A DNA stretch of 64,000 nt, taken from positions 55,183 through 119,182 of the forward strand of contig JAFDEK010000003.1 in NCBI GenBank assembly GCA_019310385.1. Reading direction: 5' to 3'. Both the position numbers and the translations under genes were made by a program. A model generated the notes under the pieces. It saw only the letters and a list, made by a program, of their open reading frames with translations. It searched no databases and was not told where the DNA came from. Position 1 is the stretch's first letter. Every line of letters begins with the position of its first letter. Of the stretch, positions 43,284 to 52,745 are shown piece by piece. This DNA is from Deltaproteobacteria bacterium. Its GTDB lineage: Bacteria > Myxococcota_A > UBA9160 > UBA4427.

Positions 43284-44060
43284 GTGACCGAACTCATTCG
43301 CAGCGAACGGCGGGGCGCAGTTGCGCTCGTGACCCTCGCCAGCCCCGACACCCTGAATTCCTTGAGCACCGCCATGCTGCAGGCCCTGGCCGCTGCGTTG
43401 GGCGAAGTTGCCGGCGACGAGAGCCTTCGGGCCCTGGTGCTCACCGGCGAAGGGCGGGCCTTCGCGGCCGGCGCCGACATCGAGGAGATGAGTGCCATGA
43501 CGGCCATCGAGGGTGAGGCCTTCAGCCGCCTGGGCCACGAGACCTTCGGTGCCCTCGAGGCCCTGGCGATCCCCACGCTTGCGGCGGTAAACGGCTTCGC
43601 CCTGGGCGGAGGCTGTGAGCTGGCCCTGGCCTGTGACTGGATCTATGCCTCGACGAAGGCCCGCTTCGGCCAGCCCGAGGTGAAGCTGGGTCTGATCCCG
43701 GGCTTCGGCGGAACCAGTCGTCTGGTGCGCCGGGTGGGGATCGGCTGGGCGAAGGAGCTGATTCTCGCGGCCGAGAACCTGAAGGCCGACGAAGCCATGC
43801 GCATCGGTCTGGTAAACCGGGTCTTCGAGCCCGACGAGCTGCTCGACAGCGCCATGATGGCTGGCCAGGCCATCGCCGAGCGCGGGCCCCTGGCGGTGCG
43901 CATCGCCAAGCGGGTCCTCCAGGAGGGCCAGGACGCGGACCTGCGCCTCGCCAACACACTCGAGCAGAACGCCTTCGGCCTGGTCTTTGCCAGCGAGGAC
44001 AGCAAGGAGGGCACCAAGGCCTTCCTCGAGAAGCGCGACCCCGAATTCAATGGCCGGTAG
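43284..44060 (+). CDS. enoyl-CoA hydratase/isomerase
   Basis: 258 aa crotonase fold. Oxyanion-hole segments GRAFAAGADIEEM and FALGGGCELALACDW, then the catalytic Glu region QPEVKLGLIPGFGGTSRL and C-terminal FASEDSKEGTKAFLEKR, all match short-chain enoyl-CoA hydratase (both Glu positions kept). It hydrates trans-2-enoyl-CoA in beta-oxidation. GTG at 43284 is the start; GAGG lies about a dozen bases before it. Its partners in this window are the acyl-CoA dehydrogenase and ligase, which are not adjacent. Confidence 0.92.
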   Translation: MTELIRSERRGAVALVTLASPDTLNSLSTAMLQALAAALGEVAGDESLRALVLTGEGRAFAAGADIEEMSAMTAIEGEAFSRLGHETFGALEALAIPTLAAVNGFALGGGCELALACDWIYASTKARFGQPEVKLGLIPGFGGTSRLVRRVGIGWAKELILAAENLKADEAMRIGLVNRVFEPDELLDSAMMAGQAIAERGPLAVRIAKRVLQEGQDADLRLANTLEQNAFGLVFASEDSKEGTKAFLEKRDPEFNGR

Positions 44061-44106
44061 ACGATTCCCGTTTCGACCGCCGGCGGAATCGAAGGAGAGT
44101 GACACC

Positions 44107-46425
44107 ATGAGCTACGCACGGACCGGACGCCGCAACTGCCTGCAGACCCTCACGGCACTCCTTCTGGTCTTGCCCTTTGCCTTCTCGCTCTCCCAGAGCG
44201 CCTCTTCCGAGGCGTCGCCGGAGTTCAAGGGCAAGATCGCGAAGCGCTATGAAGACAGCGTCGAGTGGTGGCCAGCGCCGATCGAGCCTCCGGCGGGTGC
44301 GCCCAACGTCATCATCTTCCTGCTCGACGATACGGGCTTCGCGCAGATCGGCTCGTTTGGAGGGCTGATCGAGACGCCGGTCATCGACCAGCTGGCGAAT
44401 GACGGCTTGCGCTACAACAACTTCCACACCACCGCTCTGTGCTCGCCCTCGCGGGCCTCCTTGATGGCCGGCCGCAATCCCCACTCGATCGGCCTCGGCA
44501 GCCACGCCCTCACCGCCATGGGCTTCCCGGGCTACAACGCGATGATGCCCCCGACCGCCAAGTCCGTCGCGAACTACCTCGAGGAGGCGGGCTACATCAA
44601 CTACGCATTGGGGAAGTGGGACCATACGCCCCTCTACGAGGTGTCCCAGGTGGGGCCCTTCGATCGCTGGCCCAGCGGCGAGGGCTTCCAACACGCCTAC
44701 ACCTTCATGGCCGCCGACGTTCACCAGTTCGTTCCCGTGATGTGGAACGACCATAGCCCCGAGCCCTACCGAAAATCCGAGCATCTCGACAAGGACCTCG
44801 CGGACCGCGCGATCGAGTGGATCACCGGCCACAAGTCCATCAAGTCCCAAATTCCCTTCATGATGCTGTGGGCCTCGGGCTCCATGCACTCTCCCCACCA
44901 CACTCCGCCCGAGTATCTCGAGAAGTACAAAGGCAAGTTCGACATGGGGTGGGATGCCGCGCGCGAGCAGATCTTTGCCCAGCAGAAGAAGCTCGGCGTC
45001 GTCCCGGCGAATACGAAGCTGAGCGAGCGCATTCCCGAGATCCCCGCCTGGGATTCACTGGGCGCCGACGAGAAGAAGCTCTACGCCCGGCAGATGGAGG
45101 TCTTCGCGGCGCAGCTCGAGCACGTCGACCACCAGATCGGTCGCGTCGTCGAGACCCTCCGGCGTATCGGCGAACTCGACAACACGCTGATCTTCGTGAC
45201 CTCCGACAACGGCGCGAGCGGTGAGGGCGGCCTCGCGGGCACCTTCAACGAGACCTACGTGCTCAACGGCCTGCAGACACCCTTCGATGCCAACATGCGC
45301 CACTACGACAGCTGGGGCGACGCCACCAGCTATCCCCACTACCACGCGGGCTGGGCGATGGCGGGCAATACCCCCTTCAAGTACTTCAAGCAGAGCGAGC
45401 ACCGCGGCGGGCAGCACGACGCGATGGTGGTTCACTGGCCCGAAGGGATCCAGGCGAAGGGCGAGGTGCGCAGTCAGTACCACCACATCACCGATGTTGC
45501 GCCGACGATCCTCGAGGCCGCTGGCGTCGTGATGCCCGAGGAGATCCACGGCGTCGAGCAGCAGCCCCTGGACGGCGTCTCCATGGCGTACTCCTTCGAC
45601 GCAGCCGAGGCTCCGAACCGCAAGCAGCGCCAGTATTACGAGATGTTCGGCAACCGGGCGATCTGGGTCGATGGCTGGAAGGCGGTGACGCTCCACGCCA
45701 ACCGGATGCCCTGGGAGCTCGCGGTCGTGCTTCCCTTCGATCAGGACGAGTGGGAGCTCTACAACGTCGAAGAGGACTTCTCCGAGAGCACGAACCTGGC
45801 GGCGAAGCACCCCGAGAAGCTCGCCAAGCTGCAGAAGATCTTCGACGAGGAGGCGTGGAAGTACAACGTCTACCCCCTCTACGACGACATGATCAAGCGG
45901 GTTGCTTCCCAGCAGGATCGCCTCTTCGGCGACCAGAAGGAGTTCGTGTACTTCCACCCCGGCGCCTTCCGCATCGCCGAGAAGGCCTCCGTACCGGTCA
46001 AGAACCGATCCCACGACATCGTGACGAACCTCGATCTCACGGGCAAGGAAGAAGGCGTGATCGTGGCGGTGGGGGGCATGACGGGCGGCTTCACGATGTT
46101 CATCCAGGACGGCCGCCTCTACTACGTGTACAACTACCTCGACGGCGTCTACTACACCCTGAAATCATCCAAGCTCCCCAAGGGCAAGACGGAGCTGAAG
46201 TTCGTGTTCACGAAGACCGGGGAGTTCGCGGGTACGGGTGAGCTCTACGTCAACGGGGACAAGGTCGACCAGGCCGAGATGCCGAAGATGCACATCAGCA
46301 CCTACTCCCTGGCCGAGACCTTCGACGTCGGCAGGGACACGGGCACCCAGGTGTCCAAGCTCTACCGGGATCCCTTTCCCTTCCGGGGGGATCTCGATCG
46401 GGTCGTGGTCACGCTGAAGCCGTGA
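44107..46425 (+). CDS. exported sulfatase (arylsulfatase family)
   Basis: 772 aa with signal peptide (TLTALLLVLPFAFSLSQSA). Formylglycine motif CSPSRASLMAGR (Cys-x-Pro-x-Arg), metal-binding LLDDTGFAQIGS and SDNGASGEGG are present. At the Lys/His position usually read as GKWH this protein has GKWDHTP, an Asp where His is normal. The last 150 residues (FTMFIQDGRLYYVYNYLDGV) form a concanavalin-like domain typical of large AtsA-type enzymes. It would remove sulfate esters in the periplasm, and needs an anaerobic or FGE-type maturase not seen here. AAGGAG lies upstream of the ATG. Confidence 0.9.
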   Translation: MSYARTGRRNCLQTLTALLLVLPFAFSLSQSASSEASPEFKGKIAKRYEDSVEWWPAPIEPPAGAPNVIIFLLDDTGFAQIGSFGGLIETPVIDQLANDGLRYNNFHTTALCSPSRASLMAGRNPHSIGLGSHALTAMGFPGYNAMMPPTAKSVANYLEEAGYINYALGKWDHTPLYEVSQVGPFDRWPSGEGFQHAYTFMAADVHQFVPVMWNDHSPEPYRKSEHLDKDLADRAIEWITGHKSIKSQIPFMMLWASGSMHSPHHTPPEYLEKYKGKFDMGWDAAREQIFAQQKKLGVVPANTKLSERIPEIPAWDSLGADEKKLYARQMEVFAAQLEHVDHQIGRVVETLRRIGELDNTLIFVTSDNGASGEGGLAGTFNETYVLNGLQTPFDANMRHYDSWGDATSYPHYHAGWAMAGNTPFKYFKQSEHRGGQHDAMVVHWPEGIQAKGEVRSQYHHITDVAPTILEAAGVVMPEEIHGVEQQPLDGVSMAYSFDAAEAPNRKQRQYYEMFGNRAIWVDGWKAVTLHANRMPWELAVVLPFDQDEWELYNVEEDFSESTNLAAKHPEKLAKLQKIFDEEAWKYNVYPLYDDMIKRVASQQDRLFGDQKEFVYFHPGAFRIAEKASVPVKNRSHDIVTNLDLTGKEEGVIVAVGGMTGGFTMFIQDGRLYYVYNYLDGVYYTLKSSKLPKGKTELKFVFTKTGEFAGTGELYVNGDKVDQAEMPKMHISTYSLAETFDVGRDTGTQVSKLYRDPFPFRGDLDRVVVTLKP

Positions 46426-46465
46426 GCGAGCGTCAGCCCACGTAGTCGCCCACGTAGTTGTCGAT

Positions 46466-47059
46466 CTAGTTGTCGATGTAGGGCAGGGCGTTCGCGGTGC
46501 GCTCGATGGTGTCGCCCGCGTCGAGCAGCGTGCCCGTCGCGTCCCAGCTGCCTTCCATGAGCTGGTCGCGGGTGCCGTCGGGGATCGTCGCCGGAGCGAC
46601 GCCGGCCCGCGAGGTGACCGTGCGGGCCGCGATGTCCACCGCGACCTCCTGGGCGGGATCGAGCTCGACGCTCTCCATCAAGGCCGCCAGGTCATCGTCG
46701 CCCAGGGTCACGCACACCAGGCCCAGCGCGGTGCAGTTGCCCGCGAAGATCTCCGCGAAGGAGCCGCCCACGAAGGCGCGGAAGCCGAAGCGCATGAGCG
46801 CCTGGGGGGCGTGCTCCCGGGAGGAGCCGCAGCCGAAGTTGTGACCTACCACCAGGATGGAGGCGCCGTGGAAACGCTCGTCGTCCAGCGGGTGCTCCCC
46901 CTTGGCGGCCTTGCGCTCGTCCTCGAAGAGGTGCTCCCCCATGCTGTCGAAGGTCACGACCTTCATGAAGCGTGCGGGGATGATGCGATCCGTATCCACG
47001 TCGTCGCCGCGCACCACGCAGGCGCTGCCCGCGATCTTCTCGAACTTTGCGACTGTCAT
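46466..47059 (-). CDS. leuD: 3-isopropylmalate dehydratase small subunit
   Basis: 197 aa. GDDVDTDRIIPARFMK, LVVGHNFGCGSSREHAPQAL and FVGGSFAEIFAGNCTALGL are the swivelling-domain signatures of LeuD, which with LeuC isomerises 2- to 3-isopropylmalate in leucine synthesis. It starts 2 bp after the leuC stop, with GGAGG ten bases upstream, so the two are one operon. The C-terminus ends YIDN, but beyond the TAG the frame continues IDNYVGDYVG to a second stop, as if a short duplication had placed an early stop. Confidence 0.93.
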   Translation of the reverse strand: MTVAKFEKIAGSACVVRGDDVDTDRIIPARFMKVVTFDSMGEHLFEDERKAAKGEHPLDDERFHGASILVVGHNFGCGSSREHAPQALMRFGFRAFVGGSFAEIFAGNCTALGLVCVTLGDDDLAALMESVELDPAQEVAVDIAARTVTSRAGVAPATIPDGTRDQLMEGSWDATGTLLDAGDTIERTANALPYIDN

Positions 47060-47061
47060 GG

Positions 47062-48471
47062 CTAGATGACCTCCCGTACGTCGACGACTTTTCCGCGGAT
47101 GGCGGCGGCGGCCACCATGGCGGGGGACATGAGCAGGGTGCGTCCGCTGGGCGAGCCCTGGCGTCCCTTGAAGTTGCGGTTGCTCGAGGAGGCGCATACC
47201 TCGCGACCCTGGAGCTTGTCGGGATTCATCGCCAGGCACATGGAGCAGCCGGGCTCGCGCCACTCGAAGCCCGCGGCGCGGAAGACCTCGTCGAGGCCCT
47301 CCGCCTCGGCCTGCTCGGCCACCTCGTGGGAGCCGGGCACCACCAGGGCCCGCACGCCCGAGGCCACTTGTCCCTTCTGGGCGACCCGCGCAGCCTCGCG
47401 CAGGTCCGAAATGCGGCCGTTGGTGCAGGATCCGATGAAGGCGACATCGATGGGGGTTCCCGCGATGGGCCTGCCCGGTGCGAGGTCCATGTAGGCCAGG
47501 GCCTCCTCCACCGAGGCGCGCTCCTCGTCGCGCACGCCGCCCGGGGTGGGCACGCTCTCCCCCACGCCGATGTTCTGCTCGGGGTTGATGCCCCAGGTCA
47601 CCGAGGGCTCGATGGCGGCGCCGTCGAGTTCCACCACGTCGTCGAAGCGCGCGTCCGGGTCGCTCGCCATGCTGCGCCACCACGCCACCGCGCGGTCCCA
47701 GCCGGCGCTGTCGGGCGCAAAGGGGCGACCCTTCAGGTAGTCGAAGGTCTTCTCGTCGGGGTTGATGTAGCCGCAGCGCGCGCCGCCCTCGATGGACATG
47801 TTGCAGACCGTCATGCGCTCCTCCATCGACATGGCGTCGATGGCCGCGCCCGCGTACTCGTAGGCGTAACCCACACCGCCCTTCACCCCGAGGCGCCGGA
47901 TGATGGCGAGGATTACGTCCTTGGCGTAGACGCCGTGGCCGAGCTCGCCCGTGACGTCGATGCGCCGGATCTTCAAGGGCGCCATGAGGAGGCACTGGCT
48001 CGCCAGCACGTCCCGCACCTGGCTGGTCCCGATCCCGAAGCTGATGGCGCCGAAGGCGCCGTGGGTCGAGGTGTGGCTGTCGCCGCAGGCGATGGTCATG
48101 CCCGGCTGGGTGATGCCCTGCTCCGGGCCGATCACGTGGACGATGCCCTGCTCGCCGCTCGCGACGTCGAAGAGCCGGATCCCGTGGTCGCGGCAATTGC
48201 GTTCGAGCTCCCCCATCATGGCCTCTGCCATCTCGTCCGAAAGCGGCCGGATGCGCGAATCCGTGGGGATGATGTGATCCACGGTGGCAAAGGTGCGCTC
48301 GGGAAAGCGGACGGAGAGTCCGAGCTCGCGCAGCATCGCGAAGGCCTGGGGGCTCGTGACTTCGTGGATCAGGTGGGTGCCGATGAAGAGCTGGCTCTGG
48401 CCGCTCGGCAGCCCGCGCACCTGATGGGCGTCCCACACCTTGTGGAACAGGGTCTTCGCTCGATCGCTCAT
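47062..48471 (-). CDS. leuC: 3-isopropylmalate dehydratase large subunit
   Basis: 469 aa. The start [18 protein letters not shown] is classic LeuC. The three 4Fe-4S ligands are in [11 protein letters not shown] and [13 protein letters not shown], and [14 protein letters not shown] gives the aconitase-family substrate residues. GGAG lies upstream of the ATG at 48471. It pairs with the adjacent leuD. No leuA or leuB is in the window, and no leader peptide or T-box is evident in the 150 bp upstream. Confidence 0.96.
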   Translation of the reverse strand: MSDRAKTLFHKVWDAHQVRGLPSGQSQLFIGTHLIHEVTSPQAFAMLRELGLSVRFPERTFATVDHIIPTDSRIRPLSDEMAEAMMGELERNCRDHGIRLFDVASGEQGIVHVIGPEQGITQPGMTIACGDSHTSTHGAFGAISFGIGTSQVRDVLASQCLLMAPLKIRRIDVTGELGHGVYAKDVILAIIRRLGVKGGVGYAYEYAGAAIDAMSMEERMTVCNMSIEGGARCGYINPDEKTFDYLKGRPFAPDSAGWDRAVAWWRSMASDPDARFDDVVELDGAAIEPSVTWGINPEQNIGVGESVPTPGGVRDEERASVEEALAYMDLAPGRPIAGTPIDVAFIGSCTNGRISDLREAARVAQKGQVASGVRALVVPGSHEVAEQAEAEGLDEVFRAAGFEWREPGCSMCLAMNPDKLQGREVCASSSNRNFKGRQGSPSGRTLLMSPAMVAAAAIRGKVVDVREVI

Positions 48472-48621
48472 GGCTCGTGTCTCCGGGACTGGTTGCGGAG
48501 CGGGGAGGGCGGGTGATGGATCGTCGCCGCCAAACCCGGGTAGCTGAAAACGCCAGGAATTCCGCAGGGTCATGTTTGATAGCACGGGCGGGCGGGCGTT
48601 CGCATGGCGTAGGCTGCGGCG

Positions 48622-48891
48622 ATGGATCTGATCCACACGGCGCACGTTCCCGCGGGTGACGGCCCCTTTCCCACGCTCTTTGCATTCCACGGCTGGGGGG
48701 CCAACGCACACGACCTCCTCGGTCTTGCTCCTTATCTCCATGGCCGTGAGTCGCGAGACCGCCTCATCGCCATGGGGGCGAGCCCCACCTACCGCGAGTA
48801 CGAGATGGGCCACGAGATCCGCGGCGAGACCCTGCGCGATCTCGTGGAGTGGCTCGACGACAAGGTTCTGCGCAGCATCGAGCTGGCATAG
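48622..48891 (+). pseudogene. alpha/beta-hydrolase (COG0400-like esterase) gene with its middle deleted in frame
   Basis: 89 aa. Residues 1-41 match an esterase N-terminus ([20 protein letters not shown], then [15 protein letters not shown]). Residues 42-89 match its C-terminus ([31 protein letters not shown]). The full family is about 220 aa: the nucleophile Ser (GFSQGG) and Asp are missing while the His region MGHEI remains. The junction is near 48742-48750 and the frame is kept. Weak ribosome binding site. Almost certainly non-functional as an esterase; an assembly error is an alternative. Confidence 0.75.
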
Positions 48892-48930
48892 GAGTCCCGC
48901 GTTCGCAGCGAGAGCGCCCGGCGGCCGCAG

Positions 48931-51315
48931 CTACTGGGGTGCGCCCTCGCCGGCCAGCTCGCGCGCCAGCGCCTGGGCCTGGGGATTCTCGGGGTCGAGG
49001 GCCAGAAGCCGGGCCGCGTAGTCGCGCGCCTTGCTGACGGCGCCGGCGTCCCGATGGAACGAGGCGAGTGCGAGCAGGATTTCCCAGTCGGTTGGATGTC
49101 TGCGCTGCGCCTCAGCGAGGACGGCGAGCCCCCGCTCTGCCTGGCCGGTGGAGTGGAGTGCGATCCCGTACACGTAGGCGTAGCGGGCCCGGTCGGGCGC
49201 CAGCTCGGCCGCCCGACCCAGGGCGGACACGGCTTCGTCATGACGTTGCTCGCGCACCAGCAGCAGGCCCAGGGCGTGCTGGAGATCCGCGCTCTCGGGT
49301 TCGATCGCGAGGCCACGGCGCAGCACCTGCTCGCCGGCTTCGTCGCGGTCGAGCTGCCGGTCGAGGTCGGCGAGGTTCACGTAGGTGGGCAGGAAGTGGG
49401 GGCCCAGGCGCAGCGCGGTCTCGTACTCGCGGCGGGCCTCTGCATGCTCGCCGAACTGGGCGTGCAGTGCGCCGAGGTTGAGGTGGGCCTCGGGCCGGTC
49501 GGCGTTGGCGTGCTGGGCCTCGCGATACTCGGCCAGGCCGTCGGCGAGCCGGGCGCGCTCGCCCCGGGGCCATAGCTGGGGCGGCACCGGGGCCAGGGAC
49601 GACGCGGCCTGGATACGAACCGCGCGCAGCGGATCGCGCAGGAGCGGTGCGATGAGGCGCACCCGGGTTCCCGGATCGAGGGCTTGGGAAGCCTCGACGG
49701 CCGCGAGACGCACTAGCGGGTCCGCGTCCCCGGCGCCGGCTGCTACCGCGTCGAGGGTGGCGGAGCCGGGTCGATCGCGCAGCAGCTGCAGGGCCGAGGC
49801 GCGAACCATGGGTGGCTGCTCCCCGTTCTGGACCAGCTTCGCCAGGGCCGCTTCGGCTCCGGGCAGGCGGCGCTGACCGGCGGCGAGCAGCTCTCCGTAG
49901 TGCGTCGGATAGTGAATCGGATATTGCATTGGAGAGGAGCGCTCGGCGCCGCGCCAGGCCGCGATGGCTTCTTCGGCCCACGTGTCGCTTCGCTCCGAGT
50001 GACATCCCGTGCAGGCATTGGGCACGCCGAGCTTCAGCGAGAGATCGGGCCGCGGCACCCGGAAGCTGTGATCGCGTCGCGGGTCGACGACCATGTAGGT
50101 GCGCGCCGGCATATGGCAGTCGACGCAGCGCGAGCCCTCGCCGCCCGGTGCATGGCCGTGGTGTTCGGGAGTCGCGAACACCTCTGGCCGGTGACAGCGT
50201 GCACACACATCGCTGGGCTCGCCCTCGAGCGCCAGGGAGTGGGGATCATGGCAGTCGCTGCACGCGACCCCTTTGGCGTGCATGCGGCTCTGCAGGAAGG
50301 AGCCCCAGACGTAGACCTCGTCGAGGATCTGGCCGTCGGCGTGGTAGAGGCCCGCCTCCAGCAGCGTGGGCAGGTGGGAATCCAGGAAGGGCGCGCCGGG
50401 CTCGCGGCCGCGCCCGATGGCCGCACGGCGAGCATGACAGGGTGCGCAGGTGTCGAGCTCGGTGCCGCTGGGCTCCGGCCCTTGCCGGCGTGCAATGGCG
50501 GCCCCGGGGTCGAAGATCCATTGCCCATGGTTGCGCAGGTCGACAGCCAGGCCGAGGGATCCGCCCTCGGCAGACGCCCCCTCCTCGGCTCCTGCGGCCC
50601 GCGCCTCTGCCCAGGCGACGTGGGCCGAGCCCGGGCCGTGGCAGGCCTCGCAAGAGACGTTCAGCTCCTGCCAGGTCGTTTCGTAGCGGTCCTCGGCCAG
50701 GTCGTAGCCCTTCTGCAGGCCGGTCGAATGGCAGTCGGCGCACATGAAGTTCCAGTTCTGGGCCGCTGCGGTCCAGTGCAGGATGTCGTCGTGGGCGATG
50801 GCTTCGTCGGGATAGAGATGGAACCAGCGCTGCCCGCCGGCCTCGGCGGGGCGCGCATCCCAGGCCAGTGAGAGCGCTTGGAGGCGGCCACCTGGAAAGC
50901 GCACGAGGTACTGCTGCAGCGGGTCGAAGCCAAAGGTGTAGGCGATCTCGAAGTCGCCGAGCTGGCCGTCAGGGCCCTCGGTGCGAACGAAGAAGCCACC
51001 GTCCTGGCGAAAGAAGCTCGAGGTGACTCCGAAGTGTGTGATCGCGGCATCGGCGAAGTCGCCCAGGACGCTTTCGTCGCTCGCCTCCTGCATGGCGAGA
51101 TCGTGGTGGGAGCCGCGCCATCGTTCGGCCTCCTCCGCGTGACAATCCGCGCAGGCGGCGAGGCCCAGGTACTCGGGCGCCGGAGCGGTCTCGACGAGCG
51201 GGGCAGCGGGAGCGGGCGCCCCGGGCGCCTCGTCCTGGGTGGGCGAGCAGGCGCCGGCCGCGCACAGGAGCAGGCCCAGAAGCAGAGCGATTCCCTGTCT
51301 CCCCACCCCCGTCAC
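48931..51315 (-). CDS. octahaem c-type cytochrome lipoprotein with HEAT and TPR repeats
   Basis: 794 aa. Lipobox CAAGAC at the N-terminus. Eight CxxCH haem sites follow: CADCH, CADCH, CEACH, CAPCH, CSDCH, CARCH, CVDCH and CTGCH, all within the first 440 residues, of the cytochrome c554/NrfA-like octahaem layout. HEAT-like repeats (MVRASALQLLRDRPGS, VRLAAVEASQALDPGTRVRL) and TPRs (LNLGALHAQFGEHAEARREY, DLQHALGLLLVREQRHDEAV) fill the C-terminus. It probably sits in the outer membrane facing the periplasm and moves electrons or assembles a complex. GTG start. Confidence 0.87.
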   Translation of the reverse strand: MTGVGRQGIALLLGLLLCAAGACSPTQDEAPGAPAPAAPLVETAPAPEYLGLAACADCHAEEAERWRGSHHDLAMQEASDESVLGDFADAAITHFGVTSSFFRQDGGFFVRTEGPDGQLGDFEIAYTFGFDPLQQYLVRFPGGRLQALSLAWDARPAEAGGQRWFHLYPDEAIAHDDILHWTAAAQNWNFMCADCHSTGLQKGYDLAEDRYETTWQELNVSCEACHGPGSAHVAWAEARAAGAEEGASAEGGSLGLAVDLRNHGQWIFDPGAAIARRQGPEPSGTELDTCAPCHARRAAIGRGREPGAPFLDSHLPTLLEAGLYHADGQILDEVYVWGSFLQSRMHAKGVACSDCHDPHSLALEGEPSDVCARCHRPEVFATPEHHGHAPGGEGSRCVDCHMPARTYMVVDPRRDHSFRVPRPDLSLKLGVPNACTGCHSERSDTWAEEAIAAWRGAERSSPMQYPIHYPTHYGELLAAGQRRLPGAEAALAKLVQNGEQPPMVRASALQLLRDRPGSATLDAVAAGAGDADPLVRLAAVEASQALDPGTRVRLIAPLLRDPLRAVRIQAASSLAPVPPQLWPRGERARLADGLAEYREAQHANADRPEAHLNLGALHAQFGEHAEARREYETALRLGPHFLPTYVNLADLDRQLDRDEAGEQVLRRGLAIEPESADLQHALGLLLVREQRHDEAVSALGRAAELAPDRARYAYVYGIALHSTGQAERGLAVLAEAQRRHPTDWEILLALASFHRDAGAVSKARDYAARLLALDPENPQAQALARELAGEGAPQ

Positions 51316-51424
51316 GTCCTTCCCCCGCCTCGGTCGGCCCCGGCGTTCTGGGGGCCGCTCCGGAGCCTAGCGTCGCGGGGGACTCCCGGGTGCCCCCTCT
51401 GGCGTGGTACGCTCAGGCCGGTTT

Positions 51425-51499
51425 CGGGGTGTAGCTCAGTGGTAGAGCCTGAACTTTGGGGGTTCAGTGTCGGGGGTTCGAATCCCTCCACCCCGACCA
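51425..51499 (+). tRNA. tRNA-Pro (TGG)
   Basis: Acceptor arm CGGGGTG pairs with CACCCCG, with T8 and A9 next. The D arm is GCTC/GAGC, the anticodon stem TGAAC/GTTCA carries loop TTTGGGG, so the anticodon is TGG after T33 with G37, and the T loop is TTCGAAT. C1-G72 and G37 are the usual proline identity features. The CCA end is encoded. Confidence 0.95.
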
Positions 51500-51558
51500 G
51501 ACTCCCTTCCCGCCCCCGGGTCCCGAGGTAGCGCGCGCTCGCGGGCGCGAGAGGGTCT

Positions 51559-52743
51559 CTAGGGCGTATCGAATACCACCGGCAGTCGGTCCGGCCCGCG
51601 GAAGGCCACTCCCACTACGCCGCACTTCTCGTCCGGCTGGAGGCGCAGGCCCGGCAGGCGGTCGAAGAGGGTGTTCAATGCAATCTCGCCTTCGAGGTAG
51701 GCCAGGCGCGAGCCCGCGCAATAGTGCTTGCCGAAGCCGAAGGCGATGTGCTCTTTGTTCTCCCGGTCGATGTCGAAGCGATCCGGGTCGGGGAACTCCC
51801 GCTCGTCTCGGTTCGCCGAGCCCACGCACACGATGGCCTCTTCGCCGGCCGGGATGTCGACGCCGGCCAGCTGGGTGTCGCGGGTGGCCTCGCGCATGAC
51901 GAGCTGCACCGGCGATTCCCAGCGCAGGCCCTCGTCGAGGGCGTCGCGAATGCGAGTGCGGTCGGCTCGCACCCGCTCGAGCTGCTCGGGGTGGTTGAGG
52001 AGCGCGAAGAGGGTGGTGCCGATGAGGTGGTAGGTGGTCTCGGCGCCGGCCAGCACGAGCAGGCGCAGGAAGCTGATCACCTCCTCGTCGCTCATGCGTT
52101 CGCCGTCGATCTCACTGTGGACGAGCTGGCTCACGAGGTCGTCGCCGCGCTCGGTCTTGCGCTTCTCCACCATGGGTCGCAGGTAGTCGGCCAGGGCCGC
52201 GGCGGCCCGCAGGCCCCGCTCGGGGTCGGAGGCCACGTGGACCAGGTCGATGCCCCAGTTGTGGACGGTTTCGTGATCCTCGGTGGGGACGTCGATGAGC
52301 CGTGTGAAGACCTGCAGCGGAAAGGTGAAGGCGAACTCGGCCACCAGGTCCGCGCGGCCCCGGGCCGCGAAGGCGTCAATGAGCTCGTGGGCGATGCCTT
52401 CGGCCACCTTGGGGAAGTCGCCCTTGAGCGCCCGGGGCGCCAGGTGCGGCGTGACGATGTTGCGGTGCTTCAAGTGCTCGGCCCCATCCATCTCGACGAT
52501 GGTGCGTCCCATGACGATGCTGATGCCCCGGGCGTTGCAGCGGTTGGAGAAGAGCTCGTCGTCCCGGAGGACGGCACGCACATCCTCGAAGCGGGTCACC
52601 AGCCAGGCCGGGTGTCCCATGGCGAGGACGGGCAACACGGGCGACTCCTCGCGCAGGCGGCGGAATACGGGGTAGGGGTTCTCGACGGGGCTCGTCTCGT
52701 TTCCGCCGAAGAGCTCGACATAGGTCGCGCGGCCTTCGCTCAT
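51559..52743 (-). CDS. cytochrome P450
   Basis: 394 aa, bacterial class I size without a membrane anchor. I-helix LAGAETTYHLIG (Glu in place of the common Asp), ExxR in EGLRW, and the haem loop FGFGKHYCAGSRLA with its Cys ligand are all intact. It needs a ferredoxin and reductase, which are not encoded nearby. It follows a TetR gene by 2 bp on the same strand, whose stop lies in the ribosome binding region (GGGAGAAG), so the regulator and P450 are one transcript. Substrate unknown; fatty acid or steroid oxidation is common for such enzymes. Confidence 0.93.
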   Translation of the reverse strand: MSEGRATYVELFGGNETSPVENPYPVFRRLREESPVLPVLAMGHPAWLVTRFEDVRAVLRDDELFSNRCNARGISIVMGRTIVEMDGAEHLKHRNIVTPHLAPRALKGDFPKVAEGIAHELIDAFAARGRADLVAEFAFTFPLQVFTRLIDVPTEDHETVHNWGIDLVHVASDPERGLRAAAALADYLRPMVEKRKTERGDDLVSQLVHSEIDGERMSDEEVISFLRLLVLAGAETTYHLIGTTLFALLNHPEQLERVRADRTRIRDALDEGLRWESPVQLVMREATRDTQLAGVDIPAGEEAIVCVGSANRDEREFPDPDRFDIDRENKEHIAFGFGKHYCAGSRLAYLEGEIALNTLFDRLPGLRLQPDEKCGVVGVAFRGPDRLPVVFDTP

Positions 52744-52745
52744 GT

